NCBI RefSeq assembly: GCF_001747105.1
Contig: NZ_MDGQ01000005.1
Coordinates: forward strand, 2,046,001 to 2,110,000
Origin: Roseivirga misakiensis
Lineage (GTDB): Bacteria; Bacteroidota; Bacteroidia; Cytophagales; Cyclobacteriaceae
Direction: 5' to 3'
DNA length: 64,000 nt
The position numbers and the translations under genes were made by a program. Under the pieces are notes generated by a model. It was not told the DNA's origin. It ran no database searches and saw nothing but the letters and a program-made list of their open reading frames with translations. Positions 9,388 through 19,800 of the stretch are shown here, piece after piece (within the stretch, counting starts at the first letter, position 1; the number at the start of each line of letters is the position of its first letter).

Positions 9388-10254
9388 TTACTTTTTTGAT
9401 CTGGCGGCTTCCATCATGTCCCACATTTCTTGTGGCACTTTTTCAAGGTGACTAAATTCACCTGCTCCCATAAGCCATTCTCCACCATCAATTGTAACTA
9501 CCTCTCCATTAATATAGGCCGAGTAATCTGACATGAGATACCCCGCAAGATTAGCAAGTTCCTGATGATCGCCTACCCTACCGACTGGCACAAGTTTCGC
9601 GGGATCGAATTTATCGATCAAATCACCAGGAAGTAACCTGCTCCACGCACCTTCTGTTGGAAAAGGTCCTGGTGCAATTGCATTCATTCGAATTTTATAT
9701 TTCGCCCATTCAACAGATAGCGATCTGGTCATTGCCAAAACACCTGCTTTTGCACATGCCGATGGCACAACATAACCTGATCCTGTCCATGCATAAGTGG
9801 TTACTATATTTAAGACTGTGCCTGCTTGCTTTTGGGCAATCCATTTCTTGCCGAGTGCTAATGTAAAATTGGTGGTCCCTTTGAGTACAATATCTATAAT
9901 GGTATCGAAAGCTCGGTGTGAAAGCCTTTCGGTTGGGCTTACAAAATTCCCAGCAGCATTATTTAACAATCCGTGAATCTGACCGAAACGTTCTTCGGCT
10001 TGATTGAGTACATTTTCTACTTGCTCATAATCTCTAACGTCGCACTGAACGGCCAGCACTTCACCTCCAGTTTCTGCTTCAAGTTCTTGTGCCGTCTTTT
10101 CCAAGACCTCCATTTTTCTACTGGTAATCACCAAATTGGCACCTACTTCGAGGAAGTATTTCCCCATAGACCTTCCAAGTCCTGTTCCGCCACCAGTTAC
10201 TATAATGGTTTGTCCTTTTAAGGCATCGTCTTTAAGCATTCCGTCAGTTCTCAT
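9388..10254 (-). CDS. SDR oxidoreductase, 2,4-dienoyl-CoA reductase-like
   Basis: A 288-residue short-chain dehydrogenase/reductase. The Rossmann dinucleotide motif is TGGGTGLG (residues about 20-27), followed by TSRK, CDVRD and the NNAAGNF motif. The usual catalytic Tyr-x-x-x-Lys is not obvious: the segment is SGYVVPSACAKAGV, in which the Lys stands in an SACAKAGV context as in peroxisomal/bacterial 2,4-dienoyl-CoA reductases that lack the canonical Tyr. That family reduces unsaturated fatty acyl-CoA during beta-oxidation using NADPH, so this role is likely. The start could be Met1 or Met6 (10239). It is transcribed toward the TPR/HTH gene but a hairpin and 128 bases separate them. Confidence 0.82.
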   Translation of the reverse strand: MRTDGMLKDDALKGQTIIVTGGGTGLGRSMGKYFLEVGANLVITSRKMEVLEKTAQELEAETGGEVLAVQCDVRDYEQVENVLNQAEERFGQIHGLLNNAAGNFVSPTERLSHRAFDTIIDIVLKGTTNFTLALGKKWIAQKQAGTVLNIVTTYAWTGSGYVVPSACAKAGVLAMTRSLSVEWAKYKIRMNAIAPGPFPTEGAWSRLLPGDLIDKFDPAKLVPVGRVGDHQELANLAGYLMSDYSAYINGEVVTIDGGEWLMGAGEFSHLEKVPQEMWDMMEAARSKK

Positions 10255-10389
10255 TTCTTTGTTGTTTATCGAAGCATTTAAGTTAAATAATATTATGCAT
10301 GCAGCATAACTTTTCTAAAGTAGGTGTGTTTAATCTGCCAGATGTTTCTCAATGGAAATGGCCATATTTGTAGAACTCAAAGAATATCG

Positions 10390-11343
10390 ATGACACTTTT
10401 TTGCAAGAAATTATCACTTCTCACTATTATTTCAATCCTTTTAGCCTCTTGTGTAGCTAAAAAAGAGTTTGATGCCGTTTCGTTGGAAAGAAACCAATTA
10501 GAAAACGATAAAACTCGGCTTCAAGAAGAACTTAAGGTGGCTAATGAAAAAATTAACCGTCTTGAAGTTCAAGTGGAAGATTTGCAAGGAAAAAACACTA
10601 CGCTGAAAAGTGATCTTGATTTTGTAAGCGAAGAATTAAAAAAGGTACAAGAAGATTACACCCGAATTAAACAGTTATACGATAACCTTTTAACCAATAG
10701 TAGCCAATTAAGTACCGATATAGCGCAGCAACAACAACGGCTATTGGCCATAGAGGACGAGCTAGAAATAGAACAGAAAAGAAACCAAGAACTAGCCGAA
10801 GACCTTTCTAAAAGGGAAGCCAAAGTCGCAGAACTCGAACGTTTAATAGCTGAGAAAGATTTAGCAGTGCAGAATTTAAAGAAACGGGTTACTGATGCCC
10901 TCTTAAACTTCCAAGAAAATGATCTGTCCGTGGAAGTTAAAAATGGTAAGGTCTATGTCTCGTTAGCCGAAAAGCTTTTATTCAATTCTGGAAGCACAAA
11001 GGTCGATGCCAAAGGTGTTGGTGCATTAAAACAACTGGCCAATGCATTGAGCGGAAACAAAGAAATCAATATTATGGTGGAGGGTCATACGGATGATGTT
11101 CCTTTAAGTGGTTCAGGAAAATTTGCTGACAACTGGGATTTGAGCGTTATTCGAGCGACTTCTATTGTTAGAATCTTGATTGATAACGGAATCGCAAGTG
11201 AAGTGATCACAGCTTCTGGGCGTGGAGAATTCTCGCCTGTCGCAGAAAACACCACTGCCGAAAACAAAGCACTGAACAGAAGGACTGAAATAATCCTGAC
11301 ACCAAAACTGGATAAGCTCTTTCAATTACTGGAAACTTACTAA
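10390..11343 (+). CDS. OmpA family peptidoglycan-binding lipoprotein
   Basis: The ATG at 10390 gives 317 residues starting MTLFCKKLSLLTIISILLASC, a lipoprotein signal with lipobox LLASC; the upstream GTG at 10324 would add 22 residues with no signal character. A long coiled coil follows (residues about 25-165, rich in Glu, Lys, Leu and Gln), then an OmpA-like C-terminal domain (about 185-300) with FNSGSTKVD, EGHTDDVP, NWDLSVIRA and GRGEFSP, which binds diaminopimelate in peptidoglycan. It probably links the outer membrane to the cell wall, with the coiled coil as a spacer. A 7-of-8 match to the -7 motif (CATATTTG) lies at 10363-10370, supporting this start. Confidence 0.9.
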   Translation: MTLFCKKLSLLTIISILLASCVAKKEFDAVSLERNQLENDKTRLQEELKVANEKINRLEVQVEDLQGKNTTLKSDLDFVSEELKKVQEDYTRIKQLYDNLLTNSSQLSTDIAQQQQRLLAIEDELEIEQKRNQELAEDLSKREAKVAELERLIAEKDLAVQNLKKRVTDALLNFQENDLSVEVKNGKVYVSLAEKLLFNSGSTKVDAKGVGALKQLANALSGNKEINIMVEGHTDDVPLSGSGKFADNWDLSVIRATSIVRILIDNGIASEVITASGRGEFSPVAENTTAENKALNRRTEIILTPKLDKLFQLLETY

Positions 11344-11374
11344 ACAATTGACCTAACCAAACGATTTACTCCCT

Positions 11375-11635
11375 ATGCTAGTCAAAAATGAATTCGAGGG
11401 ATATTCTGTTGAGGAATTAGAAGTAAAGAAAAAGAAGTTCATGCGGCTTCAGGTTACCTTAATGAGCTTTGCTGTACTTATTTCTCTGGCTGTCGGGATC
11501 TACTCCTACGTCATTGGAAGTTCACAAGGTTACACCCTTATCCCGATTGTTCTTATCGTAGGTTTTGGTTACCCCTTGTGGGCGTTTGGTAACTTAAGAC
11601 GAAATGCTCAGCGAGAGATAGACAGTCGTAGCTAA
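11375..11635 (+). CDS. Small two-helix membrane protein, unknown
   Basis: An 86-residue protein that I cannot place in a family. A polar N-terminal stretch with a basic run (EVKKKKFMRLQ) is followed by two hydrophobic helices at about residues 26-47 and 52-72 and a short basic tail. It starts 31 bases after the OmpA-like gene on the same strand and could be co-transcribed. The gene after it is convergent. Confidence 0.7.
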   Translation: MLVKNEFEGYSVEELEVKKKKFMRLQVTLMSFAVLISLAVGIYSYVIGSSQGYTLIPIVLIVGFGYPLWAFGNLRRNAQREIDSRS

Positions 11636-11657
11636 TCTCCCCACCCTTTTAACCACA

Positions 11658-12911
11658 TCATGGCGATACGCTTGACATTAATTGAGCACATAATAACGCG
11701 CCATAGGTTCCTAAAGCATATCCTAAAACTGCCAATAGGACGCCAACGGGTGCTAATGCCGGGCTGAAAGCGGAAGCAACTACTGGTGCAGAAGCAGCTC
11801 CACCTACGTTTGCCTGACTCCCCACTGCCACAAAGAAGAATGGTGCTTTGACCAATTTGGCCACACCAATCATAATTAAGACATGAACTAGCATCCAAGT
11901 GATGCCTATCGCGAATAAACCGAGGTTATTGAAAATCTCACCGATATTCATATTCATCCCTATTGTGGCAACCAAAATGAATATAAAAACACTGCCTAAT
12001 CTGGATGCACCTGCACCTTCATACTTCCTCATTTTAGTAAAAGAGAGCAATACACCGATCGTAGTGGCAATAACTACTAACCAGAAGAATCCGGAAGCTA
12101 ATGAAGTCAAACTATACTTTTCTAGCCATTCCATTTTGGTATCCATAAAAGGGGCAATATTATCGGCACCCCAGTGTGCAAGCGCAGTACCGCCAAAACC
12201 AATGGCCAAAATTGTCATCACTTCTGATAGGGTCGGGATTTTTGCAATACTGGCTTGATAATCTTCTACCCTAGTTTTTAAATCATCTATAGCGGTGGTA
12301 TCTGATTTCAGCCATTTATCTACTTTTTTCGTGATACTTGCACCATAGAGCAAAAATCCTGTCCAAATGTTGGCACAAATCACATCCACCACTATCATGG
12401 TTGAAAAAAGACCATCACTTACACCAAAAATCTCTTTCATAGACGCCTGATTAGCACCACCGCCAATCCAACTTCCAGCAACTGTGGCAAGCCCTCTCCA
12501 TACTTCTTCACCACCCCCTACATCTAAAATTCCTGGCGCTAACCATGAAATCAATAAAATGGCTAAAGGTCCGCCGATTATGATGCCGATTGTAGCAGCA
12601 AAAAACATGATTAGTGCTTTTGGCCCTAGATTTATAATACCTTTCAAGTCGATACTTAGGCAGAGTAGTATTAAACTGGCAGGCAGTAAATATCGGGAGG
12701 CCATAAAATACAGGTTAGACTCTTCACCAGAAACTAGGCCCAATGGCCAGTTCAAAAGCCCCGGTAAGAAGTAGCATAGTAGGATGCTTGGAACGATTGA
12801 ATAAAACTTCTTCCATTTGGGATTTGGAGATGATGAGGTGTGAAAAACCCAAGCAATTATGATGACTAAGAGGCCTAATACAATGGCATCATTGGTAAAA
12901 TAAGGTTCCAT
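11658..12911 (-). CDS. DUF819 family integral membrane protein
   Basis: About 417 residues with roughly ten hydrophobic segments, matching the DUF819 (YjcL-like) family, predicted transporters of unknown substrate. Landmarks are the GSWIGGGANQASMKE and SQANVGGAASAPVVASAF segments, small-residue-rich motifs placed symmetrically in the two halves as in inverted-repeat transporters. I chose the ATG at 12911 (MEPYFTNDAIV), which places the first helix at the N-terminus, over an ATG seven codons upstream (12932). It is convergent with the small membrane gene at 11375 and divergent from the NSS-type transporter at 13090. Confidence 0.85.
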   Translation of the reverse strand: MEPYFTNDAIVLGLLVIIIAWVFHTSSSPNPKWKKFYSIVPSILLCYFLPGLLNWPLGLVSGEESNLYFMASRYLLPASLILLCLSIDLKGIINLGPKALIMFFAATIGIIIGGPLAILLISWLAPGILDVGGGEEVWRGLATVAGSWIGGGANQASMKEIFGVSDGLFSTMIVVDVICANIWTGFLLYGASITKKVDKWLKSDTTAIDDLKTRVEDYQASIAKIPTLSEVMTILAIGFGGTALAHWGADNIAPFMDTKMEWLEKYSLTSLASGFFWLVVIATTIGVLLSFTKMRKYEGAGASRLGSVFIFILVATIGMNMNIGEIFNNLGLFAIGITWMLVHVLIMIGVAKLVKAPFFFVAVGSQANVGGAASAPVVASAFSPALAPVGVLLAVLGYALGTYGALLCAQLMSSVSP

Positions 12912-13089
12912 AAGTATGATTCGAAAGATCAATAATAGCTGTTTTTTCGGAATACTAGCATCAAACTGCTATTGTCTGTAAGGATACTCTCCTAAATTCA
13001 GGTTTCGTGTCGTCGACATATTACTTTTTTGACGAATAGCATTCTTAGACAATAAGAAACACATATATTCGGGTTTAAATTTTGAATGC

Positions 13090-14484
13090 ATGGCACCCAG
13101 AGGAGGTTTTTCAAGTAGATTAGGTTTTATCGCAGCCGCAGCTGGTTCAGCAGTGGGCTTAGGAAATATATGGGGTTTCCCGTATGAAGTAGGTGAAGGC
13201 GGCGGCGCAGCTTTTGTAGTAATCTACCTATTTTTCTGTTTCATTTTATGTTTCCCAGTTATGGCGACGGAAATCGCTATTGGTCGAAAAACACAACTCA
13301 ACCCCGTAGGTGCTTTCAATGCATTAGGTTTTAAAAAGTGGAACTGGCTCGGTAAAATGGGCATCTTAGCTGGTGTTCTCATCCTTTCTTTTTACAATAT
13401 CATAGCAGGTTGGGCATTTGGCTATATCTTCGAAATGATCACTGGGAATTTTGGTATTGCTGATGGATTCAGTGAGTATATAAAGAATGTGGTGAAAGTA
13501 GGTGCTTATGGCGCGCTCTTTATGGCTACAACTGCTTTCGTAGTATCGAAAGGTATTTCTGGGGGTATTGAGAAAGCCGCCAAAATACTAATGCCAACGC
13601 TAATTATCATGATGCTAATTATAGTAGGCTACTCCTTAACGCTACCGAATGCGGTTGATGGGCTTAAGTTTTACTTAGTACCTGATTTTAGCAAACTATC
13701 TGGCTCGGTAATTTACAATGCCATGGGCCAAGCGTTCTTTTCTTTGTCTCTCGGGATGGGTGCTTTAATCACCTATGGTTCTTATGTGAGCAAGAAAGAA
13801 AATATTGTAAGTGCTGCTGCTTGGGTGACCTTAGCAGACGTGGGAATCGCCTTAATTGCTGGCTTAATGATTTTCCCACTGATCGGTTTTATGAGCGGAG
13901 GTACTATGGAAGGTGCTGGCCGAGGACCAGGGTTAATCTTTGTGACTTTGCCTCAGATTTTCGGTAACATCGGCGGTACACTCGGTATAATTGCTGGCAC
14001 AGTGTTCTTTGTATTATTATGTTTTGCAGCGCTAACATCCACTGTCTCTCTACTTGAAGTACCCGTTTCATACGTAGTAGACGAAATGAAAATCAAACGA
14101 AAAAAAGCTGTTTGGTTGGTCGCTGGTGTGATATTCCTTGTAGGAATTCCATCTCTTTTAGGAAATGGCTATTCTGAATTCTTTAGCACGAGTTTTACTA
14201 CTTATAAAGCTGGGGGTACTGACACTGATTTCCTTTCATTGGTGGCAGCAATTGCCAATGACACGCTCTTACCTTTGGGTGGCTGTCTAATCTCTTTCTT
14301 TGCCGCTTATATATGGAAGAAACATAATCTGGATGAAGAATTAGCCGAAGGAGCGCCAGGTTACAAAGGCTCGTTCGTTCAAAAATATTTAAACTTTGCT
14401 GTAAGCTATCTAGCACCAATTGTACTGGGTGCATTGTTTGTGCTAACCGTCCTTTTCAAGTTTTTCGGCATAAGCGTATTCTAA
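13090..14484 (+). CDS. Sodium-dependent transporter of the NSS/SNF family
   Basis: A 464-residue symporter of the neurotransmitter:sodium symporter family (LeuT-like fold), which imports amino acids or amines with sodium. The first helix carries the family signature GSAVGLGNIWGFPY followed by GGGAAF, where the sodium and substrate sites lie in LeuT. About eleven hydrophobic segments are visible, consistent with bacterial members. The substrate is not predictable here. A good intrinsic terminator follows at 14509. A promoter is not clear: TAAATTTTG just before the start has one base too many for the -7 motif. Confidence 0.92.
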   Translation: MAPRGGFSSRLGFIAAAAGSAVGLGNIWGFPYEVGEGGGAAFVVIYLFFCFILCFPVMATEIAIGRKTQLNPVGAFNALGFKKWNWLGKMGILAGVLILSFYNIIAGWAFGYIFEMITGNFGIADGFSEYIKNVVKVGAYGALFMATTAFVVSKGISGGIEKAAKILMPTLIIMMLIIVGYSLTLPNAVDGLKFYLVPDFSKLSGSVIYNAMGQAFFSLSLGMGALITYGSYVSKKENIVSAAAWVTLADVGIALIAGLMIFPLIGFMSGGTMEGAGRGPGLIFVTLPQIFGNIGGTLGIIAGTVFFVLLCFAALTSTVSLLEVPVSYVVDEMKIKRKKAVWLVAGVIFLVGIPSLLGNGYSEFFSTSFTTYKAGGTDTDFLSLVAAIANDTLLPLGGCLISFFAAYIWKKHNLDEELAEGAPGYKGSFVQKYLNFAVSYLAPIVLGALFVLTVLFKFFGISVF

Positions 14485-14508
14485 ATCGAGTCGCTCATCA
14501 AAATTTAG

Positions 14509-14541
14509 CCCCCTTCCTTATTGGTTGGGGGTTTTCTTTTT
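14509..14541 (+). terminator. Intrinsic terminator after the NSS transporter
   Basis: Stem CCCCC / GGGGG (14509-14513 with 14527-14531), extended inside by CC/GG pairs around a small internal loop, then the U-tract TTTTCTTTTT. It lies 25 bases after the stop codon on the plus strand. Confidence 0.75.
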
Positions 14542-14582
14542 AAATTGTTTTCTCGATTGTACTGATGAGCCGCAGAAATTTC

Positions 14583-15671
14583 ATGAATCGTATATTCCTC
14601 CTTCTTTTCACTTTATTCACAACTTACTCTTTGAGTTTCTCGCAAATCCCAATAGTAGAAGTGCGAACCTATCAAGCCATGAAAACCATGGAACCAATCA
14701 AAGTCGATGGTTTGGATGATGAGTCGGCTTGGGCTAACTCAGCGTGGTCGCAAGAATTTATTGATATCGAGGGAAATAAGAAGCCAAAGCCATACAAGAA
14801 TACCAAAGTCAAAATGCTTTGGGACAATGATTATTTCTACTTCTTCGCTCTATTAGAGGAACCTCATATTTGGGCGAAATTAACTGAAAGAGACGCCGTT
14901 ATTTTTTACGACAACGACTTTGAGATCTTTATTGATCCTGATGGCGACACTCATAATTACACAGAATTTGAAGTCAACGCTTTTAATACGGTTTGGGATT
15001 TACTTTTAACCAAACCGTATAGGGATAATGGTCATGCGATTAATGCTTATGACATTGATGGATTAAAATCCGCTATTAAAATCAACGGTACGATTAATGA
15101 CCCCAGCGACACCGACGTGAGTTGGACAGTAGAGGTAGCTATTCCGTGGAAAGTATTGCGAGAAACCACCAAAGTCAAGGCCCCTCCTACAGCTGGTGAT
15201 TCTTGGCGCGTGAATTTTTCGCGTGTCCAGTGGGAAACTGAAATAGTTAATGGTGAGTATGTTAAAAAGAAGAACCCCAAAACTGGCAATAACCTGCCGG
15301 AGAATAATTGGGTTTGGTCTCCTCAGCGAGCCATTGCCATGCACGAACCTGAATTCTGGGGTAATGTCATCTTCATTGATCAGGCGAAAAACGCTTCTAC
15401 CCAAACTCCAACTGATTTAAGAGCAGAAGAGGTAAGACAAACGCTTTATCATATTCACCGAAAACAAAGAGAATTTGTACGTGCCACTAAGACTTATACT
15501 AGTCAAAAAGAGCATTTATTACCAATAGACCAGTTCAGTTTTGGGTCGCCTATCTCTTGGACACTGGAGGCTGATAGGCATAGCTATCGCGTAGTAATGA
15601 ATGACCCAATGGATTCCAATCTTATATGGTATATAGATCAAACTGGGAGATTACTAAAAAAGAAAAAGTAA
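14583..15671 (+). CDS. Secreted CBM9-like carbohydrate-binding protein
   Basis: The ATG at 14583 gives 362 residues with a signal peptide (hydrophobic core ending near SLSFSQ); an ATG at 14565 adds six residues. Residues about 30-260 match the family 9 carbohydrate-binding module-like domain seen in many Bacteroidota secreted proteins (KVDGLDDESAWANS, LWDNDYFYFFALLEEPHIWA, FYDNDFEIFIDPDGD, followed by WTVEVAIPW and WRVNFSRVQW). It probably binds sugar polymers or cell-surface glycans. The C-terminal 100 residues are charged and unassigned. A predicted glycosidase-like gene starts 15 bases downstream, so the two likely form an operon acting on the same substrate. Confidence 0.85.
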   Translation: MNRIFLLLFTLFTTYSLSFSQIPIVEVRTYQAMKTMEPIKVDGLDDESAWANSAWSQEFIDIEGNKKPKPYKNTKVKMLWDNDYFYFFALLEEPHIWAKLTERDAVIFYDNDFEIFIDPDGDTHNYTEFEVNAFNTVWDLLLTKPYRDNGHAINAYDIDGLKSAIKINGTINDPSDTDVSWTVEVAIPWKVLRETTKVKAPPTAGDSWRVNFSRVQWETEIVNGEYVKKKNPKTGNNLPENNWVWSPQRAIAMHEPEFWGNVIFIDQAKNASTQTPTDLRAEEVRQTLYHIHRKQREFVRATKTYTSQKEHLLPIDQFSFGSPISWTLEADRHSYRVVMNDPMDSNLIWYIDQTGRLLKKKK

Positions 15672-15686
15672 AACTAAGCGCAACTC

Positions 15687-16772
15687 ATGGATAAAAGGAA
15701 ATTCATCAAACAAGTCGGTTTAGGTTCGGCAGCCATCATGGCCTCACCTTTCATTTTCACTTCGTGTGATAGCTCTTCTGATGAAGAAGATTTTAAAATG
15801 TGGATGTGGGTAGGCAATGGAGCCGATAAAACTGAAACAGAATGGCGAAACCAATTGACCAGATTAAGTGAATTGGGCTTTTATGGCGTTTTAGCCGGCG
15901 GAGGTGTGGAAACATTAAAAATGACCGTACCAATCGCCAAGTCGCTTGGTTTAGAAATTCACTCTTGGCAATGGGTTATGAATAGGCCGGGTAATAAAGA
16001 GGCTATGGCACATCCTGAATGGTATGCCGTGAGCCGAGATGGTAATTCTAGTTTGGACGTCAACCCCTATGCGGGATATTACCAATGGCTGTGCCCTTCC
16101 AAGCCTGAAGTTCAAGATTACATCATTCAGGGCATGATCGACATTGCCGAAGTAGAAGGTTTAAATGGCGTTCAATTGGATTATGTGAGATACTGCGACG
16201 TGATTTTGCCAAGGGGATTATGGGAGAAATATGACCTAGTCCAAGACCATGAAATGCCTCAGTTTGATTTCTGTTATTGTGATACTTGCCGTGGAAAATT
16301 CAAAGCTGAACAAGGGTATGATCCTTTGGATTTGGATGATCCGAGTCAAGATGAAAAGTGGCGTCAGTTCAGATATGACTCCATCACCAACCTTGTCAAT
16401 AGAATTGCCAAAGAGGTACACCAAAGAGATAAGAAACTATCGGCTTCTGTATTTGCTACTCCCAATCTCGCTAGAAAGTTTGTTCGTCAGGCTTGGGATA
16501 AATGGGATTTAGATTTCGTTTTCCCTATGATTTATTACCAATTCTATGCTGAAGAAATAGACTTCGTAAGGACTGGTACCATGGAGGGAGTTGAGGCACT
16601 AGCTGGTTCTAAGCCACTCTATACTGCGCAGTATTTGAGTGAAAAGACGAGTGAAGATATTGCTATAATGGTAGAAAAAGCCAAAGCTGGTGGTGCTAAT
16701 GGCATTGCCTTCTATGATTACGGTTTGTTAAATGATGAGAAAGCTGAAGTGCTATCAGCGCTGAAAAAGTAA
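15687..16772 (+). CDS. Glycosidase-like lipoprotein, family-10-like (GHL10) barrel
   Basis: A 361-residue protein. The N-terminus MDKRKFIKQVGLGSAAIM is a signal with a twin-basic/Tat-like start and a Cys at 27 in FTSCDS that could be lipidated. The rest resembles the GHL10/DUF187 TIM-barrel group of putative glycoside hydrolases: GVQLDYVRYCDV carries the typical LDYVRY strand with an Asp, and FPMIYYQFY and ANGIAFYDYG are later barrel strands. A CYCDTC motif near residue 197 is an unusual insertion that may bind metal or form disulphides. It follows the CBM9-like gene by 15 bases and ends before a strong bidirectional terminator. The substrate is unknown. Confidence 0.75.
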   Translation: MDKRKFIKQVGLGSAAIMASPFIFTSCDSSSDEEDFKMWMWVGNGADKTETEWRNQLTRLSELGFYGVLAGGGVETLKMTVPIAKSLGLEIHSWQWVMNRPGNKEAMAHPEWYAVSRDGNSSLDVNPYAGYYQWLCPSKPEVQDYIIQGMIDIAEVEGLNGVQLDYVRYCDVILPRGLWEKYDLVQDHEMPQFDFCYCDTCRGKFKAEQGYDPLDLDDPSQDEKWRQFRYDSITNLVNRIAKEVHQRDKKLSASVFATPNLARKFVRQAWDKWDLDFVFPMIYYQFYAEEIDFVRTGTMEGVEALAGSKPLYTAQYLSEKTSEDIAIMVEKAKAGGANGIAFYDYGLLNDEKAEVLSALKK

Positions 16773-16784
16773 GGAATAGGATAC

Positions 16785-16820
16785 AAAAAAAGGCCTCGAC
16801 AAAAATCGAGGCCTTTTTTT
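16785..16820. terminator. Bidirectional intrinsic terminator
   Basis: An 8-base-pair GC-rich stem GGCCTCGA / TCGAGGCC (16792-16799 with 16806-16813) and loop CAAAAA are flanked by seven A on the left and seven T on the right. It serves the plus-strand glycosidase-like gene and the minus-strand BNR gene that end on either side. Confidence 0.93.
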
Positions 16821-16839
16821 ATACTTTCATTTTAATCTA

Positions 16840-19800
16840 TCAGTTGTCTGGCGATGTAGAAGTATCTGTTTCCGTCTTACTCTTTTTCTTTTTAATAATG
16901 ATGGCATCCACAGATTTCTGCTTCACAAGATTATTGAAATCAGGAAGATCATTTGACATGATTTGTCTGAGTTTCTCTAATTCATTATCAATTTGTTGTG
17001 TAAGCTCTCTTCTCACGGTCTCAGACTGCGCAGTTGGTCTCCACTCGCCTCCTCCAGAAACACCAAGCAATGCGGCAAGCTTGTTATTCAATCGGATTGG
17101 GAAGTTAAGCGGATCTTGGCCTGAACGGTTCTTTGTTTGGTAAAGCGCTTCTTCGATTACCTTCATTTTTTCCAGTAAAGCCTTTCCAGCATCAATCACT
17201 TCTTTGTAACGATCATCTCCTCTGATCTTATCCATGAGATCGTTCATTTGCTCACGTGTAGACCTGATGTCCTTAATCGCAACATGCGTTTCAGTTACCT
17301 TATCTCTCACTTTGATTAAGAAATCAAATTGTGCCTGAATATCGGCATCGGTTGAAGGATAACGTGGATCACGCAGTAAGGTAAACTGTGTTTCTTGCTC
17401 CTCATCCCCTACGATCAATTTAGCAGTATAAGTACCAGAAGGCGCTAATGGTCCTGGTCCTCTAATCGAAGCTGCCCACATGATCAATCCTTCAAAACCT
17501 TCAGCATTGTCATAACGCATGTTCCAATTAAACATGTTCAAGCCTTTCTTAGGCGTTTGTCTGAAAGATTTGATGAGTTCACCTTCTTTACCGTATATCT
17601 CAATAGCGACTTTTGTTCCTTTGGCTACTTCATCTTTTAGGTTGTAGTAGATCATTGGTCCAGCAGGCTTATTTTTACCATAGAGCAAGTCAGCGGTGTT
17701 GTTACCGCCACCTCTACCGAAACGGCCACCACCGCCACCAAGACGATAAGCATCCATTGGCTTAAATAAGTGTACACTTTTAGCCGCTACTTCATCAGAT
17801 AATTGGTGCAGAATAGTCAGATCATCGATCATCCAGAAACTTCTACCTTGAGTTGCAGCAATCAAGTTATTGTCCTTGATAGCTAAGTCAGTGATCGGCA
17901 CGATTGGTAGGTTCATTTGAAGTGGTTTCCAAGAAGCTCCATCATCAAACGAAACAAACATACCTCTTTCTGTTCCTGCGTAAAGCAACCCTTGACGTTC
18001 TGGATCAGCTCTTAACACTCTGGTGAAATATGTACTTGGAATACCTGTAGTTATTTTTGTCCAAGTTTTACCGTAATCTTTGGTTCTGTATAAATAAGGC
18101 TCATAATCACCCATTTTATATTGAGTACCCGCTATGTAAGCTCCTCCTTTTACAAAAGGATCCGCATCGATACTATTGATCATTAGGTACTTAGGCATAT
18201 CAGGAGAAGTTACATTCTCCCAATTTTTACCACCATCTCTAGTTACATGTACAAGACCATCGTCAGAACCAGCCCAAATCAGGCCTTCTTCATATGGGGA
18301 TTCTGTAGCGGCAAAAATGGTCGCATAATACTCTACTGACGTATCATCATAAGTGATCGGCCCACCTGATTTTCCTAATTTATCTGGTTCAGCTCTTGTT
18401 AAATCAGGGCTGATAATTTCCCAAGATTGTCCTTCGTTAGTACTTAAATGAACTTGATTTGACGTCGTATAAAGCTTCTTTGAATCGTGTGGCGAGAAGA
18501 AAATAGGGAAGTTCCACTGGAACCGATACTTGTAATCTTCTGCGCCATGTCCCATTGGATTGTCTGGCCATGCATTGATATTTCTGTTGATTCCTTTGTC
18601 GTGATCAACACGGGTCAAGAATCCACCGTAGCTACCACCATAAACTATATCAGGATTATCAGGGTTAGGCGCAATATGTGCACTCTCTCCTCCTGCTGTT
18701 GATTCCCAGTTATCTTCTGTAATTGCAAACCCAAATGACCTGTGATCGATTCTTACGGTTGAGTTGTCTTGCTGTGCACCATAAATTCTGTAAGGGAATG
18801 CATTATCAGTAGTTACTCGGTAAAACTGTGCCGTTGGTTGATTATTGTAAGTCGACCATGAGTTACCAGCGTTGTAAGAAACTTGAGCTCCTCCGTCATC
18901 TGCAATTCCTAGTCTTTTGTTGTCTTCCGGAGCGATCCATAAATCATGATGATCTCCATGAGGGGCATTTCTTCTGTTAAAAGTTCTTCCACCATCGTTA
19001 GACGTATGATAGCCTACGTTCAATACATAAACTCGATCTTCATCTTGCGTATCGGCGTAAATTCTTGAATAATACCAAGCTCTTTGTCTTAAAGCACGAT
19101 CTGAATTCGTATTTCTCCATGTTTCACCACCATCTGTAGACTTATAAACTCCACCTTTATTTGCCTCAATGATGGCATAAATTGTATTTGCATTGACCGG
19201 AGAAATTGAGACACCACTAATACCAATTGGTCCTTTTGGCATACCACGCTTATCCATTACATTCTCCCAGTTCTCTCCTCCATCTTTAGATCTCCAAAGA
19301 CCCGATCCTTCACCACCTGAAGTTAGGCTATATGGTGTTCTTCTAACTCGCCATGTACTGGCCATCATAAAATCAGGGTTACTCGGGTCTAAAGAAATGT
19401 CGACAGCCCCGGCATCTGCGTTAGCAAAAAGAACTCGTCTCCAGTTCTTACCACCATCAGTTGTTTTGTAAACCCCTCTGGTGTCAGAAGATTTGTAAAG
19501 GTCTCCCATTACTGCTACCCACACGACATCAGGATTTTTAGGGTGAATTTTGATTCGCCCTACATGCATTCCTTTATCAAGTCCAATGTTTTGCCATGTT
19601 TCTCCACCGTCAGTAGACTTCCACATGCCTTCGAAACCGGATGATACATTTCCTCTTACAGTTTCTTCTCCTTGGCCAACATAAATAACCTTAGTATCTG
19701 ATTCACTGACCGCTACAGCACCAATAGAACCACCGAAATATCCATCAGAAATATTTTTCCAAGTATTTCCACCATTGTCCGTTTTCCAAACACCACCACC

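Noticed and set aside
10324-10389. GTG start 22 codons upstream of the OmpA-like gene
   Set aside because: The extra residues precede a complete lipoprotein signal and overlap a likely promoter motif.
11632-11898. An 88-codon frame, Cys/Trp rich, on the minus strand
   Set aside because: It overlaps the DUF819 gene in another frame and its composition is unlike real proteins here.
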